From: DASQDN01 sp035630195
Lineage (GTDB): Bacteria; Acidobacteriota; Terriglobia; Bryobacterales; Bryobacteraceae
Reading direction: 5' to 3'
Assembly (NCBI GenBank): GCA_035630195.1
Contig: DASQLD010000534.1
Coordinates: forward strand, 1 to 15,527
DNA length: 15,527 nt
This document shows positions 1-6,005 of this stretch, piece by piece. The notes below the pieces were generated by a model. The model saw only the letters and a program-made list of their open reading frames with translations. It made no database searches and was not told the DNA's origin. A program made the position numbers and the translations under genes. Every line of letters begins with the position of its first letter. Positions within the stretch are counted from its first letter, which is position 1.

Positions 1-125
1 ACTTTGGCTTCGTGATGTTTACCCTTGGCAAGAGCACCATCGGCTAGCATGGAGGCGAGCGCCACTTTGCCGACTCCAATGCCACAGTTTTGAAAGAATT
101 GACGGCGGGTTTGTTCGATGATCAT
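1..125 (-). CDS. DUF1501 protein, N-terminal part (runs off left edge)
   Basis: Only the first 41 codons lie in the window. The peptide begins MIIEQTRRQFFQNCGIGVGK, a twin-arginine-like signal (TRRQFF followed by a glycine/alanine-rich hydrophobic stretch), so the product is probably exported by the Tat system. The start ATG (125-123) overlaps the TGA stop of the upstream PSD1-type gene in an ATGA arrangement, which indicates translational coupling. DUF1501 (sulfatase-like fold) proteins with Tat signals are the regular downstream partner of PSCyt1/DUF1549/DUF1553 genes in Planctomycetes and Solibacter-like Acidobacteriota, and that family knowledge plus the position gives the call. The biochemical function of this pair is not established. 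The domain itself cannot be seen here, so the family name rests on the signal peptide and the neighbour. Confidence 0.72.
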   Translation of the reverse strand, partial: MIIEQTRRQFFQNCGIGVGKVALASMLADGALAKGKHHEAK

Positions 126-2410
126 GGGCGTGTTAAGAACTCATCTGTATTGAATAAAGCGCGGGCTACAGCGGCCCATGCCTGGTCCTCGGTGATTTGC
201 GAGTCGCGCCAGGCGGCGACGAACCGCAGGATGCGATCGCGTTCGGCGGGAGTCGGTTTGCGATTCAATGCGCTCACATAGCTCTGCTCAACGCGCGCAC
301 TGTCGGCGGCCGTAGCCTGCAACCGCTTTCCAAGAACATTCGAGAACTCAATCGCTGTCTCGTCGTTCAAGAGCATCAATGCCTGTAGAGGAGTATTCGA
401 ACGGACGCGACGCGTACATGTGGCGGAAGCGTCCGGGGCATCAAACAATGACAGCAAGGGATGCGGAGCGGAACGCTGCATGAACGTGTACAAACCACGC
501 CGATAGCGATCGCCTCCCTTGCTGACTTCCCAAGGACGAAGAACCTGCGTAATGGTATTGGCGCCCGCGGGAAGAGGCGGGAAAACACTCGGGCCACCGA
601 CCTTGGGTTCCAGCAGACCGGATGCGACAAGGGCAGCATCGCGGATCAATTCGGCGTCGAGGGGCATGCGGATCTGACGCGACAGAAGCGCGTTTCCGGG
701 ATCGACCGCCGCGGCGTCCGGACGATGGTTTGAAGACTGTTTATATGTCTCCGATGTCACGATGAGTTTGTGGATTTGCTTGCGGCTCCAGCCACGGTCC
801 ATAAACTCGATGGCCAACCAGTCGAGCAGTTCCGGATGCGAAGGCTTGGCGCCTTGTAGTCCGAAGTCACTTTCGGTTTCGACGATGCCGCGCCCGAAAT
901 ACTTCTGCCAGATGCGATTGACGGTGACGCGGGCCGTCAGGGGATTATCGCGACGCATGAGCCATTGGGCAAAATCGAGGCGATTGATCCGCTCGCCGGC
1001 GGGCTTCAGAGCGGGAAGCACGGCTGGGGTACCGGGACCGACTGTGACGCCGTGGCGCGTGAAATCCCCATTGAGGTGGATGTAGGCCTCGCGCGGCTCG
1101 GGAAGTTCGCGGACGATCATGGCGCGGTTGTAATTCGGCTTCGTCTTGCGGTGCGCTTCGAGCGCCTTCTTCATCTCGATCGCTTCGGGACGCGACATGG
1201 CCTCGGCTCCGTTGTTCTCGAGGAACTTGCGGAAATCGCCGTCCAGCTTTTCAAATGTCTGCTGCCATGCTGCGAGGGCTGCAATTTGTTCCGGGGTTCC
1301 AAGCTCAAGGAACGGTTTATTAAAGTTCTTCCGATCTTCCTCTTTCGCCACCTCATCGTAATTGTTGAAGATGGAAAACATTTGGTAGAACTCGCGCTGC
1401 GAGATGGGATCGTATTTATGATCGTGGCAGCGCGCGCAACCGAGAGTGAGGCCTAGAAAGACGGCGCCGTTGGTGGCGATGCGATCGGCAACCGCCTCGA
1501 CACGGTATTGCTCATGATCGATGCCACCTTCGAAATTGGTCGGCGTATTGCGGTGAAAGCCGGTAGCGATCAACTGCGGCCTGCTCGGGTTTGGAAGCAG
1601 GTCGCCTGCGAGCTGTTCGGTTACGAAGCGATCGAAGGGCATGTCCCGATTCAGGGAGTCGATCACCCAATCGCGGTACATCCACATTTCTCGAGGAGCG
1701 TCGATGGTGTACCCGTCGCTGTCGGCGTAGCGGGCAAGATCAAGCCAGACCCGGCCCCATCGCTCGCCGTAGTGAGGCGAAGCCAGCAAGCGATCGACGA
1801 GCCGCTCGTAGGCGTCCGGTCGATTATCGGCGACGAAATCCGCGAGTTCGGCTGATGTCGGCGGGAGGCCAGTAATGTCGAGGCTCACTCGCCGGATCAG
1901 GGTTGCACGATCGGCTTGCGGAGAAGGCTTCAGCTTAGCCGCTGCCAGGCGATCGAGGATAAAGGCATCGATCGGATTGGCGGTCTTGCGCGGAGGCGTT
2001 GGTTTCTTTAGAGCCTGAAAAGCCCAGTGGTCGGCGCCAGGCTTTTTGACCGGCACAACGGCTGTCGGCATCGGTGCGCCGGTTTTGAGCCACTCCTCAA
2101 TCGCAGCGATCTGCTCGTTGTTTAGTTTGGTTCCGGGGGGCATTTTCAGGTCGCCCGAGTGACGGATGGCCGCAAGAATCAGGCTGGCGCTTGGGTTCTT
2201 AGGGTCCAACGCCGGGCCGCGATTGCCGCCTTGCAACATCGCTTCGCGGGTTGCGATGGAAAGGCCGCTAGTCTGGTTTGTAGGTGAGTGGCAGGCGACG
2301 CAGTTCGTCTTGAGAATCTGCTTCACCGAAGTCTCGTAAAGGTCCCCTTGCGCAAGACAGGAAGCTGCCAACGCAGAGGAGATAAGCGATTTTCTGAACC
2401 AGTTTTTCAT
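122..2410 (-). CDS. PSD1-type secreted cytochrome protein (PSCyt1-DUF1549-DUF1553)
   Basis: A 762-residue protein, the normal size for the family. A hydrophobic signal peptide occupies residues 1-20. Next comes a cytochrome c-like PSCyt1 domain with a heme motif CVACH (residues 37-41) and a probable axial methionine in LKMPPG (M90). DUF1549 (PSCyt2) spans about 145-345, with RRVSLDITGLPPT, the SPHYGERWGRVWLDLARYAD block and a second CxxCH in CARCHDHKYDP (C325-H329). The DUF1553 (PSD1) domain covers about 475-750, including NPLTARVTVNRIWQKYFG and SHPELLDWLA. It should act outside the cytoplasmic membrane as a c-type heme protein; substrate and partner are unknown. It is transcribed ahead of, and overlaps by four bases, a DUF1501 gene, the standard two-gene unit of this family. 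The start ATG at 2410 is followed directly by the signal peptide; no good Shine-Dalgarno sequence is seen. Confidence 0.93.
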   Translation of the reverse strand: MKNWFRKSLISSALAASCLAQGDLYETSVKQILKTNCVACHSPTNQTSGLSIATREAMLQGGNRGPALDPKNPSASLILAAIRHSGDLKMPPGTKLNNEQIAAIEEWLKTGAPMPTAVVPVKKPGADHWAFQALKKPTPPRKTANPIDAFILDRLAAAKLKPSPQADRATLIRRVSLDITGLPPTSAELADFVADNRPDAYERLVDRLLASPHYGERWGRVWLDLARYADSDGYTIDAPREMWMYRDWVIDSLNRDMPFDRFVTEQLAGDLLPNPSRPQLIATGFHRNTPTNFEGGIDHEQYRVEAVADRIATNGAVFLGLTLGCARCHDHKYDPISQREFYQMFSIFNNYDEVAKEEDRKNFNKPFLELGTPEQIAALAAWQQTFEKLDGDFRKFLENNGAEAMSRPEAIEMKKALEAHRKTKPNYNRAMIVRELPEPREAYIHLNGDFTRHGVTVGPGTPAVLPALKPAGERINRLDFAQWLMRRDNPLTARVTVNRIWQKYFGRGIVETESDFGLQGAKPSHPELLDWLAIEFMDRGWSRKQIHKLIVTSETYKQSSNHRPDAAAVDPGNALLSRQIRMPLDAELIRDAALVASGLLEPKVGGPSVFPPLPAGANTITQVLRPWEVSKGGDRYRRGLYTFMQRSAPHPLLSLFDAPDASATCTRRVRSNTPLQALMLLNDETAIEFSNVLGKRLQATAADSARVEQSYVSALNRKPTPAERDRILRFVAAWRDSQITEDQAWAAVARALFNTDEFLTRP

Positions 2411-2438
2411 TACGCGCGCGTGAGCCTTAGCTTCGTCT

Positions 2439-2444
2439 ATTGTA
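2439..2444 (-). promoter_or_regulatory. Candidate -10 box (TACAAT) upstream of PSD1-type gene
   Basis: On the minus strand the sequence TACAAT lies about 28 bases before the ATG of the PSD1-type gene, in the 44-base gap between it and the stop of the neighbouring gene. It matches five of six bases of the sigma-70 -10 consensus. No convincing -35 hexamer is found at 16-18 bases, so this is only a suggestion. Confidence 0.25.
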
Positions 2445-2454
2445 ACGCCAAATC

Positions 2455-3000
2455 CTATGGCTGGGTGGCCAAGATCGCGTCCGTTTCTTGGGTTCGTTCG
2501 GCAAATTCGCTCGCCCTTCGGCGTCGGGCACGATGGCTGTCGAAGTTACGAATGGCGCGGTCGTAGGCGCGGGCGGCCCGCGTCTCATAGCGATCGATGA
2601 GATTCATATTCCCGCTCAATCCCATCATGGCGGAAGCGTGGCGCAGGGGTTGGTCGGCGTTTGTGTATGTTTCTTCGATTTGCTGACGCTGCTTGCCCAT
2701 CTCGAGGTCGATCATCGCGGTTTCGACGAATTTCGATCGGCGCAAACGCCAGGCTGCGGCCGCGATTTCTATGACCAGTTGAAATTCAAGTTTTGTCTCA
2801 GGCTGAAATTCGCCGACGTAGTCGTCGACATTATCTTGCCATTCCTGCGCCGATTCTCCTTCGACAACTATTAATTTGTGAGCGGCGAGCCCGTGTTTTA
2901 TCGCATTCTTCGCAGAGCGGGCGATTCCGTCCGCCGTTATTGGGCCCTTCGATTTGGTTCCATTTAATCGTGATGCTTCGTTTTGCGCCGGTGTTCGCAT
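2455..3000 (-). CDS. KHGL-motif protein, probable nucleic-acid-associated, unknown function
   Basis: A 181-residue basic protein. Residues 10-38 carry the signature SRLNGTKSKGP, then ITADGIARSAKNAIKHGL. From memory, this motif defines a family found in many copies in Acidobacteriota and some Planctomycetes, often near terminase-like genes. Residues 58-95 (DDYVGEFQPETKLEFQLVIE and WRLRRSKFVE) look helical, and the C-terminal part is rich in arginine and charged helices (RARRRRASEF). No signal peptide or membrane segment is present. The ATG at 3000 is preferred because AAGGAG on the minus strand lies nine bases upstream; an in-frame ATG at 3006 is nearly as good, and starts further out lack family similarity. 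It is transcribed away from the terminase-like module and could be a terminase accessory or small-subunit analogue, but that is inference from position only. Confidence 0.75.
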   Translation of the reverse strand: MRTPAQNEASRLNGTKSKGPITADGIARSAKNAIKHGLAAHKLIVVEGESAQEWQDNVDDYVGEFQPETKLEFQLVIEIAAAAWRLRRSKFVETAMIDLEMGKQRQQIEETYTNADQPLRHASAMMGLSGNMNLIDRYETRAARAYDRAIRNFDSHRARRRRASEFAERTQETDAILATQP

Positions 3001-3006
3001 GAACAT

Positions 3007-3213
3007 TCTCTCCTTCTTTGAACGTAGCATGGGTGTATTGCTGTTTCCTCGTAGGTAGTTGAGTACATTGGTTGAATGCGCTGTGAACGGCCGCAGATGA
3101 AAACACATAAAAGCTGATTCACAAGAGTCGGGACTTTATTTTTGTTCTGTTTTGACGGAGTTGCGATTTTGACGAGTTGCAATATCTATTTCCGATGCTG
3201 TTATGGGATTGTG
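3007..3213. promoter_or_regulatory. Divergent intergenic region between KHGL gene and terminase module
   Basis: This 207-base stretch separates two divergently transcribed units and should hold both promoters. It is clearly more AT-rich than its surroundings (runs such as ACTTTATTTTTGTTCTGTTT). TTGACG occurs twice on the plus strand (3152-3157 and 3169-3174) inside a tandem repeat and could serve as a -35 element. No -10 box at ideal spacing is convincing. On the minus strand TTCACA followed 16 bases later by TACTCA is a weak promoter candidate for the KHGL gene. No gene is seen in the stretch. Confidence 0.4.
3150..3182 (+). repeat. Tandem imperfect direct repeat upstream of terminase module
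   Basis: Two adjacent copies are seen: TTTTGACGGAGTTGCGA (3150-3166) and TTTTGACGAGTTGCAA (3167-3182). They differ by one inserted G and one substitution. Each copy contains TTGACG, a near-consensus -35 hexamer. The repeat lies 32 bases before the start of the small ORF that opens the terminase module, a plausible place for an operator or duplicated promoter element. The repeat is direct observation; the regulatory role is inference. Confidence 0.6.
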
Positions 3214-3411
3214 ATGTGGGCTATGCCAACCATTTTCGGAGATGATCCAGAACCGCCGCGGTATTTCGTCTGCGAGCAGCCGCAGGTGGAAAAGAGTAAA
3301 AGTGAATTGCCTGATTGGCGGCAGTTCGTTCTGGTGGTTATGCGCGCGTTGCTGCCATTTCCGGAAGCTAAGGAGGCGGTGCTGTTGGCATTCCGCGAGG
3401 CGTCGCCGTGA
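3214..3411 (+). CDS. Small unknown protein preceding the terminase-like ATPase gene
   Basis: A 65-residue ORF, MWAMPTIFGDDPEPPRYFVC onward, ending in AVLLAFREASP. The N-terminal half is acidic and proline-rich; the C-terminal half (from about DWRQFVLVVMRALLPF) looks like an amphipathic helix pair. GGGA lies five bases before the ATG at 3214, which favours this start over an in-frame ATG at 3223. Its TGA overlaps the GTG start of the terminase ATPase (GTGA, 3408-3411), so the two genes are almost certainly translated together. I do not recognise the family. A role as a small terminase partner is possible from position, with no domain evidence. Confidence 0.6.
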   Translation: MWAMPTIFGDDPEPPRYFVCEQPQVEKSKSELPDWRQFVLVVMRALLPFPEAKEAVLLAFREASP

Positions 3412-4166
3412 AGGATGCCAAGTATGCGTTCGATCCGACGCTGTTTGCGCGGGAGAGGCTTGAGTTTCCGGTAGATGCTCAGCAGGAGAAGGTGTTGGCG
3501 CTCGGGCATTCCCGGGGCATTTTGAACTGTTCGCGGCAATGGGGGAAGTCGACCACGATGGCGATCAAGGCGGTTCATCGCGCGTACTTTGTCCCTAAGA
3601 GTCAGGTGCTGGTGGTGGGGCCGTCGGAACGTCAGAGCGGAGAGTTGGTTGCCAAGGCTCGAGAGTTTTTGCGGATGGTGGGTGTGAAGCCGCGCGGGGA
3701 TGGACGCAATGCGACGTCGATTCTGTTGCCCAACGGGTCCCGGATTGTCGCGCTGCCCAATCTGGAGAAAAACATTCGCGGGTTTACGGCTTCGATGTTG
3801 TTGGTGGACGAGGCGGCTCGGGTGCCGGATGATTTGTATGACGCGGTGCGGCCGATGCTGGCGGTGTCGCGCGGTGAATTGTGGCTGATGAGCACGCCGG
3901 ATGGCAAGCGCGGATTCTTTTACGAAGAGTGGACGAATGGGACGGAAGCGTGGCTACGGATTGCTGCGACGGCACTGGAGTGTCCGCGGTATCCTACGGA
4001 GTTTCTTGCGATCGAACGCAAGCGCAATGAGGCGAAGTTCCGGCAGGAATATTTGTGCGAGTTCGTGTTCCAGGAAGGCGCCATGTTCGATGAAGCCGTG
4101 GTGCGGCGAAGTTTGTCGGATGACGTCGAGCCGTTTGTACCGCGCGGAAAGAATTTATGGCGTTGA
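3408..4166 (+). CDS. Terminase large subunit-like protein, ATPase half
   Basis: A 252-residue protein matching the N-terminal ATPase domain of phage terminase large subunits (DNA-packaging motor, Terminase_6N type). The Walker A-like loop is CSRQWGKST (residues 41-49). Walker B is MLLVDEA (130-136) with the catalytic glutamate at 135, and the coupling motif is LMSTPDGKRGFF (160-171). The tail ECPR...FRQEYLCEFVFQEGAMFDEA (191-230) is the linker region that normally leads into the nuclease domain, but here the frame closes at 4166. Translation starts at GTG 3408, with GAGG seven bases upstream and a four-base overlap with the preceding small ORF. The nuclease half follows in another frame with a 10-base overlap. 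Intact relatives, as I recall them, are single chains of about 450 residues, so this is either a true two-gene form or a frameshifted gene. Confidence 0.88.
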   Translation: MKDAKYAFDPTLFARERLEFPVDAQQEKVLALGHSRGILNCSRQWGKSTTMAIKAVHRAYFVPKSQVLVVGPSERQSGELVAKAREFLRMVGVKPRGDGRNATSILLPNGSRIVALPNLEKNIRGFTASMLLVDEAARVPDDLYDAVRPMLAVSRGELWLMSTPDGKRGFFYEEWTNGTEAWLRIAATALECPRYPTEFLAIERKRNEAKFRQEYLCEFVFQEGAMFDEAVVRRSLSDDVEPFVPRGKNLWR

Positions 4167-4759
4167 CGCGGAGAACCTACGTGGTTGGGTTGGATCTCGG
4201 GCAGAAGCGGGATTACTCGGCTGTGGCGGTGCTGGAATTGGCGCAGACGATTTACGAAGATCGACGTGATCCTGTGACTTATGACTTCGTGCGGGAGGAG
4301 TGTTTCCGGCTGGTGTATCTGGAGCGCGTGGAACTGGGCACGCCATACCCGGATGTCGTGGAGCACGTAGCGGGGTTGGTCGCCGATGAGCGATTGGCGG
4401 ACTGCACGCTGGTGGTGGATGCGACGGGGGTTGGGGCTCCCGTGGTGGACCTGTTGAAGAAGGCCAAGTTGCCTTGCAGACTGATGCCGGTGATGATCAC
4501 GGGCGGGTCGCACGATAGGCCGGGGCCGACGGGTGGGTACCATGTGCCTCGGCGGGAACTGTTGACGGGGTTGCAGGTGCTGTTCGATGAAGGGCGCTTG
4601 CAGATTGCGCGGCGGATGCCGATGGCGGAGGCTCTGGTGCGGGAGTTGACGGGGTTTAAGGCCGGGTCGCGGGATGACTTGGTGTTGGCGACGGCGCTGG
4701 CTTGGTGGTGGGCTCGGAAGAACGAGGCTTGGCGCGGTGGGGTTGGGCGGGTGTGTTGA
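4157..4759 (+). CDS. Terminase large subunit-like protein, nuclease half (RNase H-like fold)
   Basis: A 200-residue protein corresponding to the C-terminal nuclease domain of terminase large subunits. The expected acidic residues are present: D13 in VVGLDLGQKRDYSA, D88 in LVVDATGVGAP, and D173/D174 in SRDDLVLATALAWWW. A two-metal endonuclease active site can therefore be formed. The ATG at 4157 has GGAAAG five bases upstream, so independent translation coupled to the ATPase ORF is plausible. Frame arithmetic shows the pair would be joined by a -1 shift near 4150-4157. No portal, protease or capsid gene follows; the next feature is a toxin-antitoxin locus. Activity as a packaging motor is therefore doubtful, and a domesticated role or decay is equally possible. 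Confidence 0.85.
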   Translation: MALTRRTYVVGLDLGQKRDYSAVAVLELAQTIYEDRRDPVTYDFVREECFRLVYLERVELGTPYPDVVEHVAGLVADERLADCTLVVDATGVGAPVVDLLKKAKLPCRLMPVMITGGSHDRPGPTGGYHVPRRELLTGLQVLFDEGRLQIARRMPMAEALVRELTGFKAGSRDDLVLATALAWWWARKNEAWRGGVGRVC

Positions 4760-4761
4760 GG

Positions 4762-4781
4762 GTATATTAAAACTAGTATAT
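4762..4781 (+). promoter_or_regulatory. AT-rich promoter/operator of the toxin-antitoxin locus
   Basis: The 20 bases directly before and into the toxin ATG form an AT-rich island with two direct GTATAT copies (4762-4767 and 4776-4781), 14 bases apart start to start. TATATT (4763-4768) is a good -10 candidate; a transcript starting about seven bases later would have a leader of only about five bases, and no Shine-Dalgarno sequence is present. Repeats at such promoters often bind the antitoxin. That role is inferred here. Confidence 0.4.
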
Positions 4782-5167
4782 GAAGCGGCAGCAGCGGCCG
4801 ACTGCCGCACAGCTGAAGGATGTGATTTGGATTGCCGATTCGCTTGACGCTGTCCGAGGCTTTCCCGAAGAAGTACGCAGTGAAGTTGGCTATGCGCTAG
4901 AGGTGGCGCAACGAGGCGGGAAGCATGTCAGTGCCAAGCCGATGCGCGGATTTGGAGGCAGTGGAGGTGGTCGCGGACTTCGACGGCAATACCTATCGAT
5001 CGGTATATACCGTCAAGTTAGCGGGGTTCATTTACGTCCTCCACTGTTTTCAGAAGAAATCGAAGCGCGGCATAGCGACGCCGCGATCGGAACTGGAATT
5101 GATTCGCAAGAGGTTGAAAGATGCCAAAGAAGATCACAGACGGCGGACCGACAATCGTGGAGTTTAG
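4780..5167 (+). pseudogene. higB: HigB/Gp49-type RelE-family toxin, frameshifted
   Basis: The reading frame from ATG 4780 gives the usual start of Gp49-like/HigB toxins (KDVIWIADSLDAVRGFPEEV, then YALEVAQRGGKHVSAKPMRGFGG). At about 4957-4961 the homology jumps to the +1 frame, which continues VEVVADFDGNTYRSVYTVKL, YVLHCFQKKSKRGIATPRSE and LELIRKRLKDA before stopping at 5167. This means one base was gained or two (or five) lost in the GGAGGCAGTGGAGG tract. The family normally reads continuously through GFGG, a short loop, then LEVVEDFDG. Both halves are otherwise well preserved, so the lesion looks recent. The original toxin would be an mRNA-cleaving RelE-fold RNase. The reconstructed end overlaps the antitoxin start by 47 bases, the usual toxin-first order for HigBA. 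A sequencing error in the G-rich tract is the main alternative. Confidence 0.8.
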
Positions 5168-5555
5168 AGAGAGCGGCGGCAACGTCTTCGCCGACATGGC
5201 GCTTGACAATCCCGAAGCGTTGTCGGTGAAGGCAGGGCTGGCGAGGGAGGTCAATCACGTTCTCGATGAGCGGGGACTCACGCAGGCGCAGGCCGCGCGG
5301 CTACTTCAGATTCATCAGCCCCAGGTATCGCTGTTGCGACGGGGACGGCTGAGCGATTTCTCGATTGAAAGGTTGTTGCGCTTTCTGGCCTTGCTAGGCG
5401 TAGACGTGGAGGTAAGACTGAACCGACGGCCTCCTAGTGAGACGCGTTCGATTAGCCGGAAGAAGAAGACTGAGAAGGCGTCCTTGCAACGTGAGGCACC
5501 CAGCCGAAGAAAGAAGACACCTTCGCTCCCGATTACAATGTCCGCGTCACGTTAG
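5121..5555 (+). CDS. higA: XRE/HTH_37-type antitoxin (HigA-like)
   Basis: A 144-residue protein. Residues 22-100 match the helix-turn-helix antitoxins paired with Gp49-like toxins: FADMALDNPEALSVKAGLAR, then LTQAQAARLLQIHQPQVSLL with recognition-helix residues near IHQPQVS, then GRLSDFSIERLLRFLALLGV. It should bind DNA at its own promoter and neutralise the toxin. AGAGG lies eight bases before ATG 5121. The family usually ends at about 95-105 residues. Here a basic, low-complexity tail (ISRKKKTEK... SRRKKTP) extends it by about 40 residues, probably by reading into unrelated sequence after loss of the original stop. The stop TAG overlaps a following GTG codon by one base. With the toxin broken, this looks like an orphan antitoxin. 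Confidence 0.83.
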   Translation: MPKKITDGGPTIVEFRESGGNVFADMALDNPEALSVKAGLAREVNHVLDERGLTQAQAARLLQIHQPQVSLLRRGRLSDFSIERLLRFLALLGVDVEVRLNRRPPSETRSISRKKKTEKASLQREAPSRRKKTPSLPITMSASR

Positions 5556-5740
5556 TGTCCGTGCCAGTGGGCTCGCGTTTAATCGCCGAGGGGATGAACC
5601 AGTCGATTGCGGATATTCTTTATGGGACGGCCCGCCAGGAATCGAAGCTGGGCGACATTTATGTCCTGGGCTTCATCGACGATGGCCTTTATCGTATGTC
5701 GGCCAATCGGCGCTCAGGGCGAAATCTGCGAGACGGGTGA
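5495..5740 (+). pseudogene. Coding-like fragment after antitoxin, unidentified
   Basis: An open frame from 5495, with a possible GTG start at 5555, encodes FAPDYNVRVTLVSVP, SRLIAEGMNQSIADILYGTA and KLGDIYVLGFIDDGLYRM before ending at 5740. Composition and codon choice look like real protein, and the homogeneous region begins upstream of the only plausible start, inside the antitoxin tail. It may be the remainder of a gene whose beginning is lost. I do not recognise the family, and chance cannot be excluded. It overlaps another fragment on the opposite strand over 5673-5740, so at most one of the two is real there. Confidence 0.25.
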
Positions 5741-5888
5741 AGATCTGGTCTTCGGTAGTGTAGGACTTCTGGTTGAGCTTTTGGCGCAGGTAGAGAAGAA
5801 TTCCCAGAGCGCGGCTCTTGGGCTCGGGGAGACGGGTTTTGCGGCCCAGGAGCGGCACTTCTCTGTAGGGTTCCCAAGTTTCGACGTT
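5673..5888 (-). pseudogene. Coding-like fragment on minus strand, unidentified
   Basis: The minus-strand frame open from 5888 to 5673 reads NVETWEPYREVPLLGRKTRL, then PEPKSRALGILLYLRQKLNQ and TTEDQIFTRLADFALSADWP. It has believable helical segments and a balanced composition, but is interrupted by TGA just upstream (5889-5891). Beyond that stop the same frame continues YDRFNA, which suggests a stop mutation or a second frameshift. I could not assign a family. The fragment lies in a stretch of about 390 bases between the antitoxin and the alpha/beta hydrolase that otherwise contains nothing I can name. Confidence 0.3.
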
Positions 5889-6005
5889 TCAGGCATTGAA
5901 ACGATCATAAGGACTGGAGCGGGTCAATGCGCGTGATACCCGATGGGATTTGGGCCGCGAGTAGAGTGTGACGGGCTCAGTTTCTGCGCGTTAACAACAG
6001 AGCCT

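Noticed and set aside
965..1456. Plus-strand open frame of 163 codons inside the PSD1-type gene
   Set aside because: Antisense to conserved DUF1549/DUF1553 sequence; no recognisable protein features.
122..2410. Lipoprotein signal (AASC) in the PSD1-type protein
   Set aside because: The residue at -3 is alanine and not the leucine typical of a lipobox, so an ordinary signal peptide is more likely.
4141..4170. Programmed -1 frameshift site joining the terminase halves
   Set aside because: No X-XXY-YYZ heptamer is present in the right phase (sequence GGAAAGAATTTATGG) and no obvious stimulatory hairpin; reinitiation from the ATG fits better.
3920..4810. Long minus-strand open frame (296 codons) opposite the terminase genes
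   Set aside because: Its translation is rich in His, Pro, Arg and Ser without motifs, as expected for the antisense of GC-rich coding DNA; the plus strand carries clear terminase motifs.
4950..4965. Programmed +1 frameshift in the toxin gene
   Set aside because: There is no slow or stop codon at the shift site of the kind seen in known +1 sites, so mutation or a sequencing error is simpler.
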